Both the position numbers and the translations under genes were made by a program. From assembly GCA_011050655.1 (NCBI GenBank), contig DRFG01000221.1, positions 1-42,280 on the forward strand: a DNA stretch of 42,280 nucleotides, read 5' to 3'. Under the pieces are notes generated by a model that ran no database searches, had not been told where the DNA came from, and worked only from the letters and a program-made list of their open reading frames with translations. The DNA comes from Roseobacter sp. (lineage in GTDB: Bacteria > Pseudomonadota > Alphaproteobacteria > Rhodobacterales > Rhodobacteraceae). Each line of letters starts with the position of its first letter. The stretch's first letter is position 1. This document shows positions 19,465 through 30,134 of this stretch, in pieces.

Positions 19465-20583
19465 ATGAAATTCAGCATCGAACGCGCCGCGCTGCTTAAA
19501 GCTGTGTCGCAGGCACAATCAGTGGTAGAGCGCCGTAATACCATTCCGATCCTTGCAAACGTCCTGATCGAAGCCGAAGGCTCTGACGCATCTTTCCGGG
19601 CGACTGATCTGGACATCGAAGTCGTCGACAAGGCGCCGGCGCAAGTCGAACGTGCCGGAGCGACCACTGTATCTGCAACGACGCTGCACGAAATTGTGCG
19701 CAAGCTACCCGATGGGGCGCTGATCACATTGACTTCGGACAGTGCCTCGGGTCGTTTGACGGTCGAAGCCGGACGATCAAACTTTTCGCTGGCAACCTTA
19801 CCGCGCGAAGATTTCCCCGTTATGGCAACCGCCGAATACCAATCAAACTTCAAGGCCCCTGCCCCGGTATTGCGGCGCCTGTTCGATAAGTCGAAATTCG
19901 CCATTTCCACCGAAGAGACACGGTATTATCTGAACGGCGTTTACATGCATATTTCGGAAAGCGAAGGCAGCAAAGTTCTGCGCTGCGTGGCCACGGACGG
20001 CCACCGCCTGGCGCGTATTGACGCACCGATGCCCGATGATGCCGCAGAAATGCCCGGCGTCATCGTGCCACGTAAAACCGTTGGTGAACTGCGCAAACTA
20101 CTGGATGACGACGAGATGGAAATTGCCGTTTCGGTTTCCGAAACCAAGATCCGGTTCGCGACACCCAACATCACGTTAACATCTAAAGTGATCGACGGCA
20201 CCTTCCCTGACTACACCCGCGTTATTCCGCAGGGTAACACCCGCAAAATGGAAGTCGATGCCAGTGACTTTGCCCGTGCGGTAGACCGTGTTGCGACTGT
20301 CAGCTCTGAACGATCCCGCGCGGTGAAGCTACAATTGGATGAAGACCGACTTATCCTGTCGGTAAATGCACCAGACAGTGGGGCCGCAGAAGAAGAACTG
20401 GCCGTCGCTTATGCCGACGAACGGCTCGAGATAGGCTTTAACGCCAAATACTTGCTTGAGATCGCCAGCCAGGTTGACCGTGAAAATGCGGTATTCCTGT
20501 TTAACTCTTCCGGCGATCCGACCTTGATGCGCGAAGGCAATGATATGTCTGCCGTGTATGTCGTTATGCCGATGCGTGTGTGA
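19465..20583 (+). CDS. dnaN: DNA polymerase III beta subunit (sliding clamp)
   Basis: The 372-residue product is the ring-shaped dimer that tethers polymerase III to DNA. Seen: MKFSIERAALLKAVSQAQSV at the N-terminus, the first-domain RNTIPILANVLIEA, RCVATDGHRLA in the second domain, and the C-terminal VMPMRV that ends most clamps. GGAG lies nine bases upstream of the ATG. It is located between dnaA and recF in the canonical order. Confidence 0.97.
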   Translation: MKFSIERAALLKAVSQAQSVVERRNTIPILANVLIEAEGSDASFRATDLDIEVVDKAPAQVERAGATTVSATTLHEIVRKLPDGALITLTSDSASGRLTVEAGRSNFSLATLPREDFPVMATAEYQSNFKAPAPVLRRLFDKSKFAISTEETRYYLNGVYMHISESEGSKVLRCVATDGHRLARIDAPMPDDAAEMPGVIVPRKTVGELRKLLDDDEMEIAVSVSETKIRFATPNITLTSKVIDGTFPDYTRVIPQGNTRKMEVDASDFARAVDRVATVSSERSRAVKLQLDEDRLILSVNAPDSGAAEEELAVAYADERLEIGFNAKYLLEIASQVDRENAVFLFNSSGDPTLMREGNDMSAVYVVMPMRV

Positions 20584-20641
20584 CGCACCGGCACTTTCGT
20601 AAAACCCGTGTCGATTACTTTGATGCATTCAGGCCTATCGT

Positions 20642-21739
20642 ATGACAGGGCTTTTTCTTTCCAGATTGACGCTGTCGCATTTCAGGTCGCATAAGCGCGC
20701 CGTAATTGAATGTGATCCCCGCCCCGTCGCAATTTACGGGCCGAACGGTGCGGGCAAAACCAACATTCTCGAAGCTATCTCGCTGCTTTCTCCCGGTCGT
20801 GGCCTGCGTCGGTCCAGTGCCTTGGATATGACCCGCCGCCCCGAAGCGCTTGGGTGGAAACTGACCGCGCACCTACATAGTTTGGGTCAGGTGCACGAGG
20901 TCGAGGTATGGTCGGAAGGCGGAGCTGCCCGCCAAACCAGAATTGATGGCAAAGCGGTACCGCAAACAGGCTTGGGGCGCATTGCAAGGGTGTTGTGGTT
21001 GATCCCGTCAATGGACCGGCTGTGGATCGAGGGTGCCGAAGGGCGGCGACGTTTTCTGGATCGCATAACGCTTAGCTTTCTGCCCGATCATGCTGAACAA
21101 TCGCTGGCTTACGAGAAAGCCATGCGCGAGCGTAACCGCCTGTTAAAGGACATGGTCCGCGAACCGTCATGGTATTTGGCGTTGGAACAACAGTTGGCGG
21201 AAACCGGTGCGGCGATCCACGCGAACCGGCTAGCAGCGCTTCAGGCCATCACCGATGCACAGGAACAGGCGGAAACTGTCTTTCCGACGGCCTCGCTTTC
21301 TCTGATATGTGATATGCCGACCACGGCCGACGATCTACGCAAGGCCTTAGCCGATAACAGAATGCGAGATCTGTCGGCTGGTCGCACGCTGATCGGCCCG
21401 CATCGCGCTGATCTGGAGGGCGTATACACAGCAAAGAACGTTCCGGCGCGCGATTGTTCGACCGGGGAACAGAAGGCGCTTCTTGTTTCATTGATCCTCG
21501 CCAACGCCCGGGCTCTGGCATCGGACTTCGGTGCTCCTCCCGTGTTGTTGCTGGACGAAGTCGCGGCACATCTCGATGCCAATAGGCGCGCGGCTTTGTA
21601 TGATGAAATATCCGCTCTCGGTGCGCAGGCATGGATGACAGGCACTGAGCAAGACCTGTTCGACAGTCTGGGTTCGCGCACCCAAATGTTGGAAGTTACA
21701 GAAATCGGCGGACAGTCCACAGCGAGCATGCAGCCGTGA
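20642..21739 (+). CDS. recF: DNA replication and repair protein RecF
   Basis: The 365-residue product is an SMC-like ATPase that helps load RecA at gaps. Seen: LTLSHFRSHKRAVIE, Walker A GPNGAGKTNILEA near residue 33, the ABC signature STGEQKALL near residue 275, and Walker B VLLLDEVAAHLDANRRAAL. It lies 58 bp after dnaN and its stop overlaps the GTG start of the LysE-family gene by three bases. Confidence 0.95.
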   Translation: MTGLFLSRLTLSHFRSHKRAVIECDPRPVAIYGPNGAGKTNILEAISLLSPGRGLRRSSALDMTRRPEALGWKLTAHLHSLGQVHEVEVWSEGGAARQTRIDGKAVPQTGLGRIARVLWLIPSMDRLWIEGAEGRRRFLDRITLSFLPDHAEQSLAYEKAMRERNRLLKDMVREPSWYLALEQQLAETGAAIHANRLAALQAITDAQEQAETVFPTASLSLICDMPTTADDLRKALADNRMRDLSAGRTLIGPHRADLEGVYTAKNVPARDCSTGEQKALLVSLILANARALASDFGAPPVLLLDEVAAHLDANRRAALYDEISALGAQAWMTGTEQDLFDSLGSRTQMLEVTEIGGQSTASMQP

Positions 21740-22356
21740 CAATATCCCTGCCAGACCTTCTGCTTTACTGCGGTGCCTTGCTCATCTTGTTTCTTACCCC
21801 CGGGCCCGTCTGGCTGGCCATCATGGCGCGCGCCCTTTCAGGAGGGTTCAGCGCTGCTTGGCCTTTGGCTTTGGGCGTGTCGATCGGCGATATGCTGTGG
21901 CCGCTGGTCGCGGTGTTGGGGATCAGTTGGATATTGTCGGTATTCGACGCCTTCATGTTGGTAATGCGCTGGATAGCCAGCGGCGTATTCCTGGTGATGG
22001 GTGGCCTGTTAATCCAGCATGCCGAGGCAAAAATTGATCGTGACAATCGATTGACCCGCCCCGGTACCTGGGCAGGTTTTGCCGCAGGGCTGCTGGCTAT
22101 CCTGGGCAACCCTAAGGCGGTTTTATTCTACATCGGTGTACTGCCTGGTTTTTTTGATTTACGCGCAATTACGTGGGTGGACGTCGCGATTATCATCGCG
22201 GTTTCCGTCACCATTCCGTTGATCGGCAATCTGATAGTCGCGGCCACTGTCGGCAAATTACGCGGTCTGATGACCCGCCCCGCCACGTTAAAACGTATCA
22301 ATATGGTGGCGGGTATCCTGTTGATTTGCGTCGGGCTTATCATTCCGTTCGTATAA
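21736..22356 (+). CDS. LysE family amino-acid exporter
   Basis: This 206-residue inner-membrane protein has about six hydrophobic segments. The N-terminus shows the family mark FLTPGPVWLAIMARALSGG, and GNPKAVLFYIGVLPGFFD is the second conserved loop. Members export lysine, threonine or homoserine derivatives; the substrate cannot be read here. It starts at GTG overlapping the recF stop (GTGA), so it is translationally coupled to recF and probably transcribed with dnaN-recF. A small inverted repeat (ACACAA/TTGTGT, 22,356-22,371) follows the stop. Confidence 0.88.
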   Translation: MTISLPDLLLYCGALLILFLTPGPVWLAIMARALSGGFSAAWPLALGVSIGDMLWPLVAVLGISWILSVFDAFMLVMRWIASGVFLVMGGLLIQHAEAKIDRDNRLTRPGTWAGFAAGLLAILGNPKAVLFYIGVLPGFFDLRAITWVDVAIIIAVSVTIPLIGNLIVAATVGKLRGLMTRPATLKRINMVAGILLICVGLIIPFV

Positions 22357-24849
<2,493 letters not shown>

Positions 24850-24854
24850 TTTTT
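24850..24854. repeat. target-site duplication, left copy (TTTTT)
   Basis: Five T residues lie between the gyrB stop codon and the transposon end; a matching TTTTT follows the other end at 41,599-41,603. Five bases is the duplication length of Tn7. Because it is a homopolymer, the match alone would be weak evidence. Confidence 0.6.
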
Positions 24855-24922
24855 TGTAGGATCGCGCATAACCTTACGTTCGACCCAAAGGTTTGCGCGA
24901 TTCGCCCAATAGTTTGCGCTGT
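24855..24922. repeat. transposon end proximal to gyrB, with three TnsB-type repeats
   Basis: The terminus is TGTAGG. Repeat cores lie 18, 37 and 58 bases from the first base: CTTACG at 24,873 (degenerate), TTTGCGC at 24,892-24,898 and TTTGCGC at 24,913-24,919. The repeats are in one orientation with 19-21 bp spacing (about two helical turns), resembling the closely packed right end of Tn7. Confidence 0.8.
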
Positions 24923-24929
24923 CACCCTT

Positions 24930-25297
24930 TGAAGTTATTTCTTAAAATCGAACTCTCTGAGTGCTCGGTGTCGTTTTTTCCGACGGTGGATTTTTGCTGA
25001 GTAGTTAACGGTGAGCGCAAGGGGACCGAATATTGCACTCTATGATTTCGATGTGCGTCGAGAACAGGTTGCGGGCTAACGCAAACCCCTGTTCGGGATA
25101 TGACAGGTGTAGCATTCGGCCCAGAGCTGCCGTTGACAGTGCCAATCAATGCTGCACTCGCAGCAAGCATAGCGAACATTGACCGTCACTACATTAGCCA
25201 AATTTGAACAATTATATATGTGGCCAATTACCGGTCGGAGGCTATTTTGCTCAGCGGCATGACTCCGCCGGCCACCAAAATGAATGCTCACTGTCGA
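24930..25297. other. gene-free stretch inside the transposon end
   Basis: About 370 bases between the TnsB-type repeats and the stop of the last cassette gene. I see no protein-coding frame worth calling, no tRNA and no terminator. Confidence 0.4.
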
Positions 25298-25864
25298 TTA
25301 CTTTCCGACAGCCTCCTGCCATTCTATCAGCTTCTGATTAAAGAGCACGTGGTCGAAGTCTTGTATGTTAAACTCGCGAACTTCCCGCCCATTATCCCAC
25401 GTTAAAAATGCAGAGCGGATTGCCGAAATCGGTAGGTCACCAAGGTGCGCAGCCTCCAATGCAGGCAAGATGTTGTGACCGTGAAGCCCTTCTTCCTTCC
25501 ATTTACGGAGTAGAGCAGTGGGTGACACCAACTGCTCACTCACAACTTCGCGTTCGATTTCAAGCCACACAGAACCTTGCCAGCTCCGAACGTATGGGAC
25601 AAAGAAATGCCAAGAGCTCACCGGAAACTGCTTCTCATGGCTCTCTGGATGGAACCCATCGAAGTCAAATAGGCTTATGCCTCCAATCGTTCTGGAAATT
25701 GGATAATTTTTCGGCCCATTGGCAGTATTTGACCTTTCTCGATCACCGATATCCGGCTCCACTAAGATTGCCCGAGATTGAACGATGGACAGTAAGCGGT
25801 CGGGACGGGTGGTGTGCCATAACCCGCCGTGAAGTCTGCCGTGCAGTTCGCCCATAGTCCCCAT
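25298..25864 (-). CDS. hypothetical protein, possibly ADP-ribosyltransferase-like
   Basis: The product is 188 residues. ATG at 25,864 is chosen because AAGGAG lies seven bases upstream; an ATG nine codons earlier has no such site. I do not recognise a named family. The N-terminal GGLWHTTRPDRLLSIVQSRA resembles the histidine motif with which ADP-ribosyltransferase-fold proteins (KptA, DarT, RES types) begin. A Ser/Thr strand (YPISRTIGGISLFDF) and a later glutamate strand (VWLEIEREVV) stand at plausible distances for the other two ART motifs. If so, it would use NAD+. It is the fourth gene in the minus-strand cassette, about 200 bp behind the kinase-like gene. The ART reading is a hypothesis. 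Confidence 0.6.
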   Translation of the reverse strand: MGTMGELHGRLHGGLWHTTRPDRLLSIVQSRAILVEPDIGDRERSNTANGPKNYPISRTIGGISLFDFDGFHPESHEKQFPVSSWHFFVPYVRSWQGSVWLEIEREVVSEQLVSPTALLRKWKEEGLHGHNILPALEAAHLGDLPISAIRSAFLTWDNGREVREFNIQDFDHVLFNQKLIEWQEAVGK

Positions 25865-26068
25865 TTTCAAGCTCCTTGCGTGCCTCACCATATATATGCG
25901 GTACCCATAGTCGAGGTCGGTTTTGAGATGCCATCTCTCGCGGCCTGATCCGGACGCTGCAAAGGTTCAAGACGCCGCAGAGCAGCTTGCCAAAACCGGA
26001 CCCTCAAAACCTGCGCAGCCATTTTACCTGATCAGGCTGGGGATCAAGCGAACTCTAAAGAGGACTGC

Positions 26069-26617
26069 TCAATCCGAGGGCGTGCCTTCCAGCAGCGTGG
26101 CCAAGTAAGCGACATCATTGTGCGTAACTATGTTGAAACCGATGCGGAGTTCCTCTGCGATAGTGTGGGCGTGCCAGCGCGACGTATCTTGTTGCTGACC
26201 AAGTATCTCTGTGCTGTACTTAGGGCGTGATCGGGCCGTGTCTTCAGATCTGTTTTCGGCAATGCGCGTTGGATCTGCTTCCAGGTGAACCATGGCCGTC
26301 ACACCAAGCGCTTTGAAAACGCCGCTTGGAATCTTCGTCAGACGTTTTCCATCATCTATGACAACATGCCCATCCATTATTATGACTTCCGCATATGAAT
26401 TGCGCGTCAGTGCGAAGCCCTCGATCAAAAGACGTTGGTTCTCATCAAGATTGGAATAGCGCAAGTCATCACGGCCATCCAAAGCGGTATTCTTAGCTGC
26501 AGCAATGAGGCTGCCACCAGTGATATGCTGAAAAACCATCTGTTCCGCAAACTTCTTAAGAAATGTTGTTTTTCCGACGCCCGAAATCCCCGTAAATGCG
26601 ACAACACATTGGCTCAT
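26069..26617 (-). CDS. small P-loop NTPase, nucleotide-kinase-like
   Basis: This 182-residue soluble protein has Walker A GISGVGKTTFLKKF near residues 10-23. A second acidic motif IIMDGHVVID (about 99-108) resembles the D-x-H segment of archaeal-type adenylate kinases, and an arginine-bearing lid-like stretch (DPTRIAENRSED) follows. This suggests phosphorylation of a nucleotide or similar small molecule; the substrate is unknown. Its ATG overlaps the stop of the upstream PIN-GNAT gene by four bases (ATGA), so it is produced with it. It is the third member of the cassette. Confidence 0.8.
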   Translation of the reverse strand: MSQCVVAFTGISGVGKTTFLKKFAEQMVFQHITGGSLIAAAKNTALDGRDDLRYSNLDENQRLLIEGFALTRNSYAEVIIMDGHVVIDDGKRLTKIPSGVFKALGVTAMVHLEADPTRIAENRSEDTARSRPKYSTEILGQQQDTSRWHAHTIAEELRIGFNIVTHNDVAYLATLLEGTPSD

Positions 26618-28161
26618 ACATCAAATTCCAATCCTGTTCGTTCTATGAGGCCATTGGTCAACTTGTGAGAAAGCCGATAGATTGATTGTTGAGGATGCCC
26701 TGCGATAACACCCATTGTTTTCAACTCATCGATCGAAACCGCGGGCTCAATATATGAAACGAGCAAGTAGTTGATGACCTTGACCGGTCTGCCTTTTTCT
26801 TTGACTTTTTGCTCCCACTTTTCCAGCTCGACTTCGCTATATACTGACCTGCCGCCCGTTAAGTGCATCAGCTCTCGCTTGGTACCTGCAAGGGTAATAC
26901 TTTCCAGTAGCCCAAGCGCTGTAATGGCTTGAGAAGGTGGATCCTTTGAAACGCCCTTGTAAAAAAACAGGAGTGAACCTGGAGGACCTAAATTGGATTG
27001 CGCCTGACACAAATAAACTTTTCGGATCGTATTTCCTGGCCGAGTTATGCCCTCGGCGCGCGACGCACCTGAGAATAGATCTGCTTGTCGTGGTCGCCAA
27101 AGGTCCGGATAGAGGGTGTCGTGGTAATCCTCCTTGATTGGGATTCCGAAGCCGCGAGTGTTCGTGTCGAACACAAATCGAGGATAGTTCTTCCTCGCCT
27201 GATCGAAATCAGTTTCATTTGCTTGGTGTTTAAGCGCATTGCAAGAAAAGTCGCGTTCGTAAATGTATTCGCCGTTGGAATTTTCACCGGCATTTCGGAA
27301 CCCGTAATATTCCAACAACTCCATCAGTGCGACCTGATCTTCGTAGGTGGTCAGGTAAGCGAGATCGTATTTGTTGCTCTGTGCATACCAAAGAACCTGC
27401 TTCAGTAGTAGTTCACCAAGCTTTACACCCCGATTCTCCGGCCCCACTTTGAAGGTACAAATCTTTAAGATTTTGCTGGCCTTAGTAACGGCATCAGTAT
27501 CGATCGCGTCTTCATTTTTGCGAACAATTAGCCCGGCTAATTGCTCATTGTCATAAACTACCCAGCACGAACGGTGCTGCTTGATGCACTTCTCCCGCCA
27601 CCAGTCGTCAAACTCCGGATAACCATCCCTAAGGCTATCAAAAAAATTGTCTTCTGCATCGATCTCGTGAGCTTTCACTTCGCCGACATGGCGGATAGGT
27701 ACCTCTTTCGGCTCATAAGTCTGGATGAGCAGTTCGGTAGCGTCGTTGATAAAAAGAACGCGTCGCGCCAGATCGGGCGACCGGTTTTGGGCACGTTGAT
27801 GAAGACCCTTGTCCTGGGTGACGAGAAAATCCGCCGCCCCTTTTTCAAGAGTATGTAGAAGCGTTGCGTCTACAACATCGTTGGCCTTTTTGAGTATGCC
27901 AAAATTTGCTTCGAGATCAGCCCGAGCCAAGCCCCGCTGCTTTTTCAGCAGGCGATATTTATCGAATTTGCTGAGCGAGATTTCTCGGCGCTTTAACTTT
28001 TTGTCACGGGCGAAATCATCTTTGGCAGCCTCGTGCACATAGATGTCGACTTTGTGGGTCGACGCAAGCGCATGGAATCTCGAATAAGCTGCTTCAACTG
28101 TATGATTATCTTCGAGCCCGATCAGAATATTCGTATCAATGAGATACGATTGCTGGCTCAT
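26614..28161 (-). CDS. PIN nuclease - GNAT acetyltransferase - PUA-like fusion protein
   Basis: The 515-residue protein joins three parts. Residues 1-140 form a PIN domain: LIDTNILIG with Asp9, then Glu44, Asp98 and Asp117 in VTQDKGL, the usual acidic site of a PIN ribonuclease. Residues about 165-310 form a GNAT acetyltransferase, with acetyl-CoA motif A in FKVGPENRGVKLGELLLKQV and a C-terminal YYGFRNAGE. Residues about 365-505 look like a PUA/ASCH/EVE-type fold (VYLCQAQSNLGPPGSLLFFY, then AITALGLLESI), a module that usually contacts RNA; this last call is tentative. Its start lies within the end of the XRE-ASCH gene (26-bp overlap). The combination suggests cleavage and acetylation of RNA or an RNA-linked target. 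Function unknown. Confidence 0.83.
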   Translation of the reverse strand: MSQQSYLIDTNILIGLEDNHTVEAAYSRFHALASTHKVDIYVHEAAKDDFARDKKLKRREISLSKFDKYRLLKKQRGLARADLEANFGILKKANDVVDATLLHTLEKGAADFLVTQDKGLHQRAQNRSPDLARRVLFINDATELLIQTYEPKEVPIRHVGEVKAHEIDAEDNFFDSLRDGYPEFDDWWREKCIKQHRSCWVVYDNEQLAGLIVRKNEDAIDTDAVTKASKILKICTFKVGPENRGVKLGELLLKQVLWYAQSNKYDLAYLTTYEDQVALMELLEYYGFRNAGENSNGEYIYERDFSCNALKHQANETDFDQARKNYPRFVFDTNTRGFGIPIKEDYHDTLYPDLWRPRQADLFSGASRAEGITRPGNTIRKVYLCQAQSNLGPPGSLLFFYKGVSKDPPSQAITALGLLESITLAGTKRELMHLTGGRSVYSEVELEKWEQKVKEKGRPVKVINYLLVSYIEPAVSIDELKTMGVIAGHPQQSIYRLSHKLTNGLIERTGLEFDV

Positions 28162-28930
28162 CTTGAAGGGCCTTTCTCAAATCATGTTTGGCGTACAAGA
28201 ACGACTGGGGAGGTTCAAAACCAAATCGTTCTCGCAGATCGGTCAAAGGCATTGGTTTACTAAACGGACGGACGTTGGTAAATTCCAATGCCATACCGTA
28301 CTCAAGACCATCAAAATATTTGTCGAAATCTGGCCGATCAATAAACGCCACACTTGAATAGCTCCGCCAAATATCGTCGACTGCCAACTTCTTGACTGCC
28401 GCAATCTGAACTACTCCAACCATAGCTCGCTCCGGTGAGGTTGAGTAGATGTAGGCTATGGTACCTTTGGGAGCGGACACCGGAAACCGCCGCCGCAGTT
28501 CTACAGTTTTTTGACCGGTCATGATCTTACTTGAATACTGTGGTCGGATACTCAAGACGACGTCGCGTTGATGTTTGAACTCTTCTTCGGTAAAAATTGG
28601 AAAGATGAGCTGATCGTCATGAAGAGACTCGACATCAAAGGCTTCTCGGACATGTAACGAGAGAGGGCTGTCAGCATCAAATGCTGCGCCAACTTGTAGC
28701 CTTCCACCTAATGCTTCGACATATTTTTGAATAGTTGAAACATGAACATCTGATCGACCTTTTTCCACCTTAGATACCGAAGCCTGACCCACATCGAGAC
28801 GGCGTGCCATCTCGGCTTGAGTCAAGCCAGAGAACCTGCGCATTTGCTGAAGTGCTTCGCCGATCTTAGCCGATGCGTCCCTGTCCTGAGAGCGCCTGAT
28901 CTCCACAACTTTGCCATTGATATCGCTCAT
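28136..28930 (-). CDS. XRE regulator fused to an ASCH domain
   Basis: The product is 264 residues from the ATG at 28,930 (AGG eight bases upstream); an upstream ATG at 28,981 would include the palindromic operator and is rejected. Residues about 22-80 form an XRE helix-turn-helix (LTQAEMARRLDVGQASVSKV). Residues about 130-235 form an ASCH domain with the hallmark GxKxxExR motif seen as GQKTVELRRRF. ASCH belongs to the PUA fold and is thought to bind RNA or modified nucleosides. The protein is therefore likely both the repressor of its own operon and a sensor, like an antitoxin. First gene of the cassette. Confidence 0.87.
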   Translation of the reverse strand: MSDINGKVVEIRRSQDRDASAKIGEALQQMRRFSGLTQAEMARRLDVGQASVSKVEKGRSDVHVSTIQKYVEALGGRLQVGAAFDADSPLSLHVREAFDVESLHDDQLIFPIFTEEEFKHQRDVVLSIRPQYSSKIMTGQKTVELRRRFPVSAPKGTIAYIYSTSPERAMVGVVQIAAVKKLAVDDIWRSYSSVAFIDRPDFDKYFDGLEYGMALEFTNVRPFSKPMPLTDLRERFGFEPPQSFLYAKHDLRKALQDEPAIVSH

Positions 28931-28971
28931 GCCCGACCTGCTTTCTTTTTCCAACACGTAACAGACGTGAT

Positions 28972-28989
28972 TATTCCTCACAAGGAATA
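28972..28989. promoter_or_regulatory. palindromic operator candidate of the XRE-ASCH cassette
   Basis: A perfect inverted repeat TATTCCT-CACA-AGGAATA (7+4+7) lies 42 bases upstream of the XRE-ASCH start. The size and symmetry fit an XRE dimer. It sits in the gap shared with the divergent tnsA, so it could also affect transposase expression. Confidence 0.6.
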
Positions 28990-29429
28990 TTTGGCTATCT
29001 CATCCATATTTTGTGGCTCAGAAGATTTGTGCTACAACTCAGTGCGTACCAGCACGATCCGTCACAAGCTTGGACCTCACCGGAAGTAGCATTTTACCCT
29101 TCGTTTCCAGTAATCCTGGTGAAGAGAATTGCTTGTTGAATGTCCGCTTTGTCGCTCAGCAAAGTTGCGGCGCTTCACCAGCAGCGAAGGTCTGCACTCC
29201 GCCCTTCTTGCATATACATTTCTTGAGGTCGTCGGTGAGGCTGAATTTGAATCCACCTTGATGCGCTGGCCTTACATCTACAGGTAGCAAAACGGCTTCC
29301 AAATTAGCGATAGACGGAATTTTATTCAACAATTCATGCCCCTTGCGGGTCCTCGGCCAAAGTTTCGCCGTCTTCTGCTGCGATAGGAAAATTGATTTCG
29401 TCAGATTCAAGATTTCCGGGGATGACATT
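28990..29429. other. divergent intergenic region, cassette / tnsA
   Basis: About 440 bases without a gene I can support. A minus-strand frame (29,156-29,431) is open but lacks a ribosome site. No transposon-end sequence (TGTAGG with TTTGCGC repeats) occurs here, which shows that the left cassette lies inside the element, not outside it. Confidence 0.4.
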
Positions 29430-30134
29430 ATGTTCGACGACAAAGAGCCAACACCTGCACGGGTTATCCACGCACTTGGCCTGCAAAAGAAGGTCAATTT
29501 GCTCTCAGGCACAAAACTCACTGGGGTAAACCAGCTTGAAAGCATGTTGGAGACGAACATTGCGATAGCTGGTGAGGTCGATCCGCGCGTAGTGAATATC
29601 GAAACCCAGCCACTGACGTTTGATTTGAATACGGGGCGTGAATACAAATTGAAATCGGTTGCACGAGCCGAAAATCATGATCGCGGTTATAAACCTTGGT
29701 TCTACACCCCCGACTTTCGCTTTACCCTATATGACGGCACGCAAATATTTGTTGAAGGCAAGGGGACGCGCTGGCTTGAAAAGCATCAGGACTTCGAAAA
29801 CGTAATCGTCGCGGTCCGCGGCCTTGGCCACAAAATTGTGTTGGTTACAGAATCTTTGTTTTCTAAAGATTTAGTTCGCAATCTCCGCTTGCTCAAGCCG
29901 CTGGTTAGTTCGACTGAGGAACTGCTGGAATGGTCTCACTCGCACACGCCGGAAGATAAGCCAGTTTCGGCTAAGCAACTTTTGCTTGAGAATTCGATGA
30001 CACAGCGTCAGCTATTTCTCGGATTGTTGAGCGGAATGTTCCATTGCGATCTAAGTGCGGTTCCGCTTGGGCCAAAGGCCATGATTAGCTTCGGAAATGG
30101 TGAGACCAGCCACCTTGAGGTGCTGCCACTATGA
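29430..30134 (+). CDS. tnsA: TnsA-like transposition endonuclease
   Basis: The 234-residue protein starts at the ATG at 29,430, preceded by GGGGA eight bases upstream. TnsA cuts the 5' strands at the transposon ends, allowing cut-and-paste movement. The restriction-endonuclease-like site is visible: a glutamate in LESMLE (Glu37 or Glu41), Asp95 in YTPDFRF, and Glu109/Lys111 in FVEGKG, matching the E-D-K arrangement of Tn7 TnsA. A winged-helix C-terminal part (about 170-234) would contact TnsC. The stop overlaps the tnsB start (ATGA). Confidence 0.9.
   Translation: MFDDKEPTPARVIHALGLQKKVNLLSGTKLTGVNQLESMLETNIAIAGEVDPRVVNIETQPLTFDLNTGREYKLKSVARAENHDRGYKPWFYTPDFRFTLYDGTQIFVEGKGTRWLEKHQDFENVIVAVRGLGHKIVLVTESLFSKDLVRNLRLLKPLVSSTEELLEWSHSHTPEDKPVSAKQLLLENSMTQRQLFLGLLSGMFHCDLSAVPLGPKAMISFGNGETSHLEVLPL

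Noticed and set aside
25923-26108. Plus-strand frame between the kinase-like gene and the ART-like gene
   Set aside because: No ribosome site, and it is opposite to the cassette with low protein likeness.
28450-28455. Internal TGTAGG as possible transposon end
   Set aside because: The following bases do not match the GCRCRTAA pattern and no TTTGCGC repeats follow. It lies within the ASCH coding region.
29156-29431. Minus-strand open frame of about 90 codons ahead of tnsA
   Set aside because: No ribosome site, start overlapping the tnsA start on the other strand, and no recognisable motif. It is probably chance.
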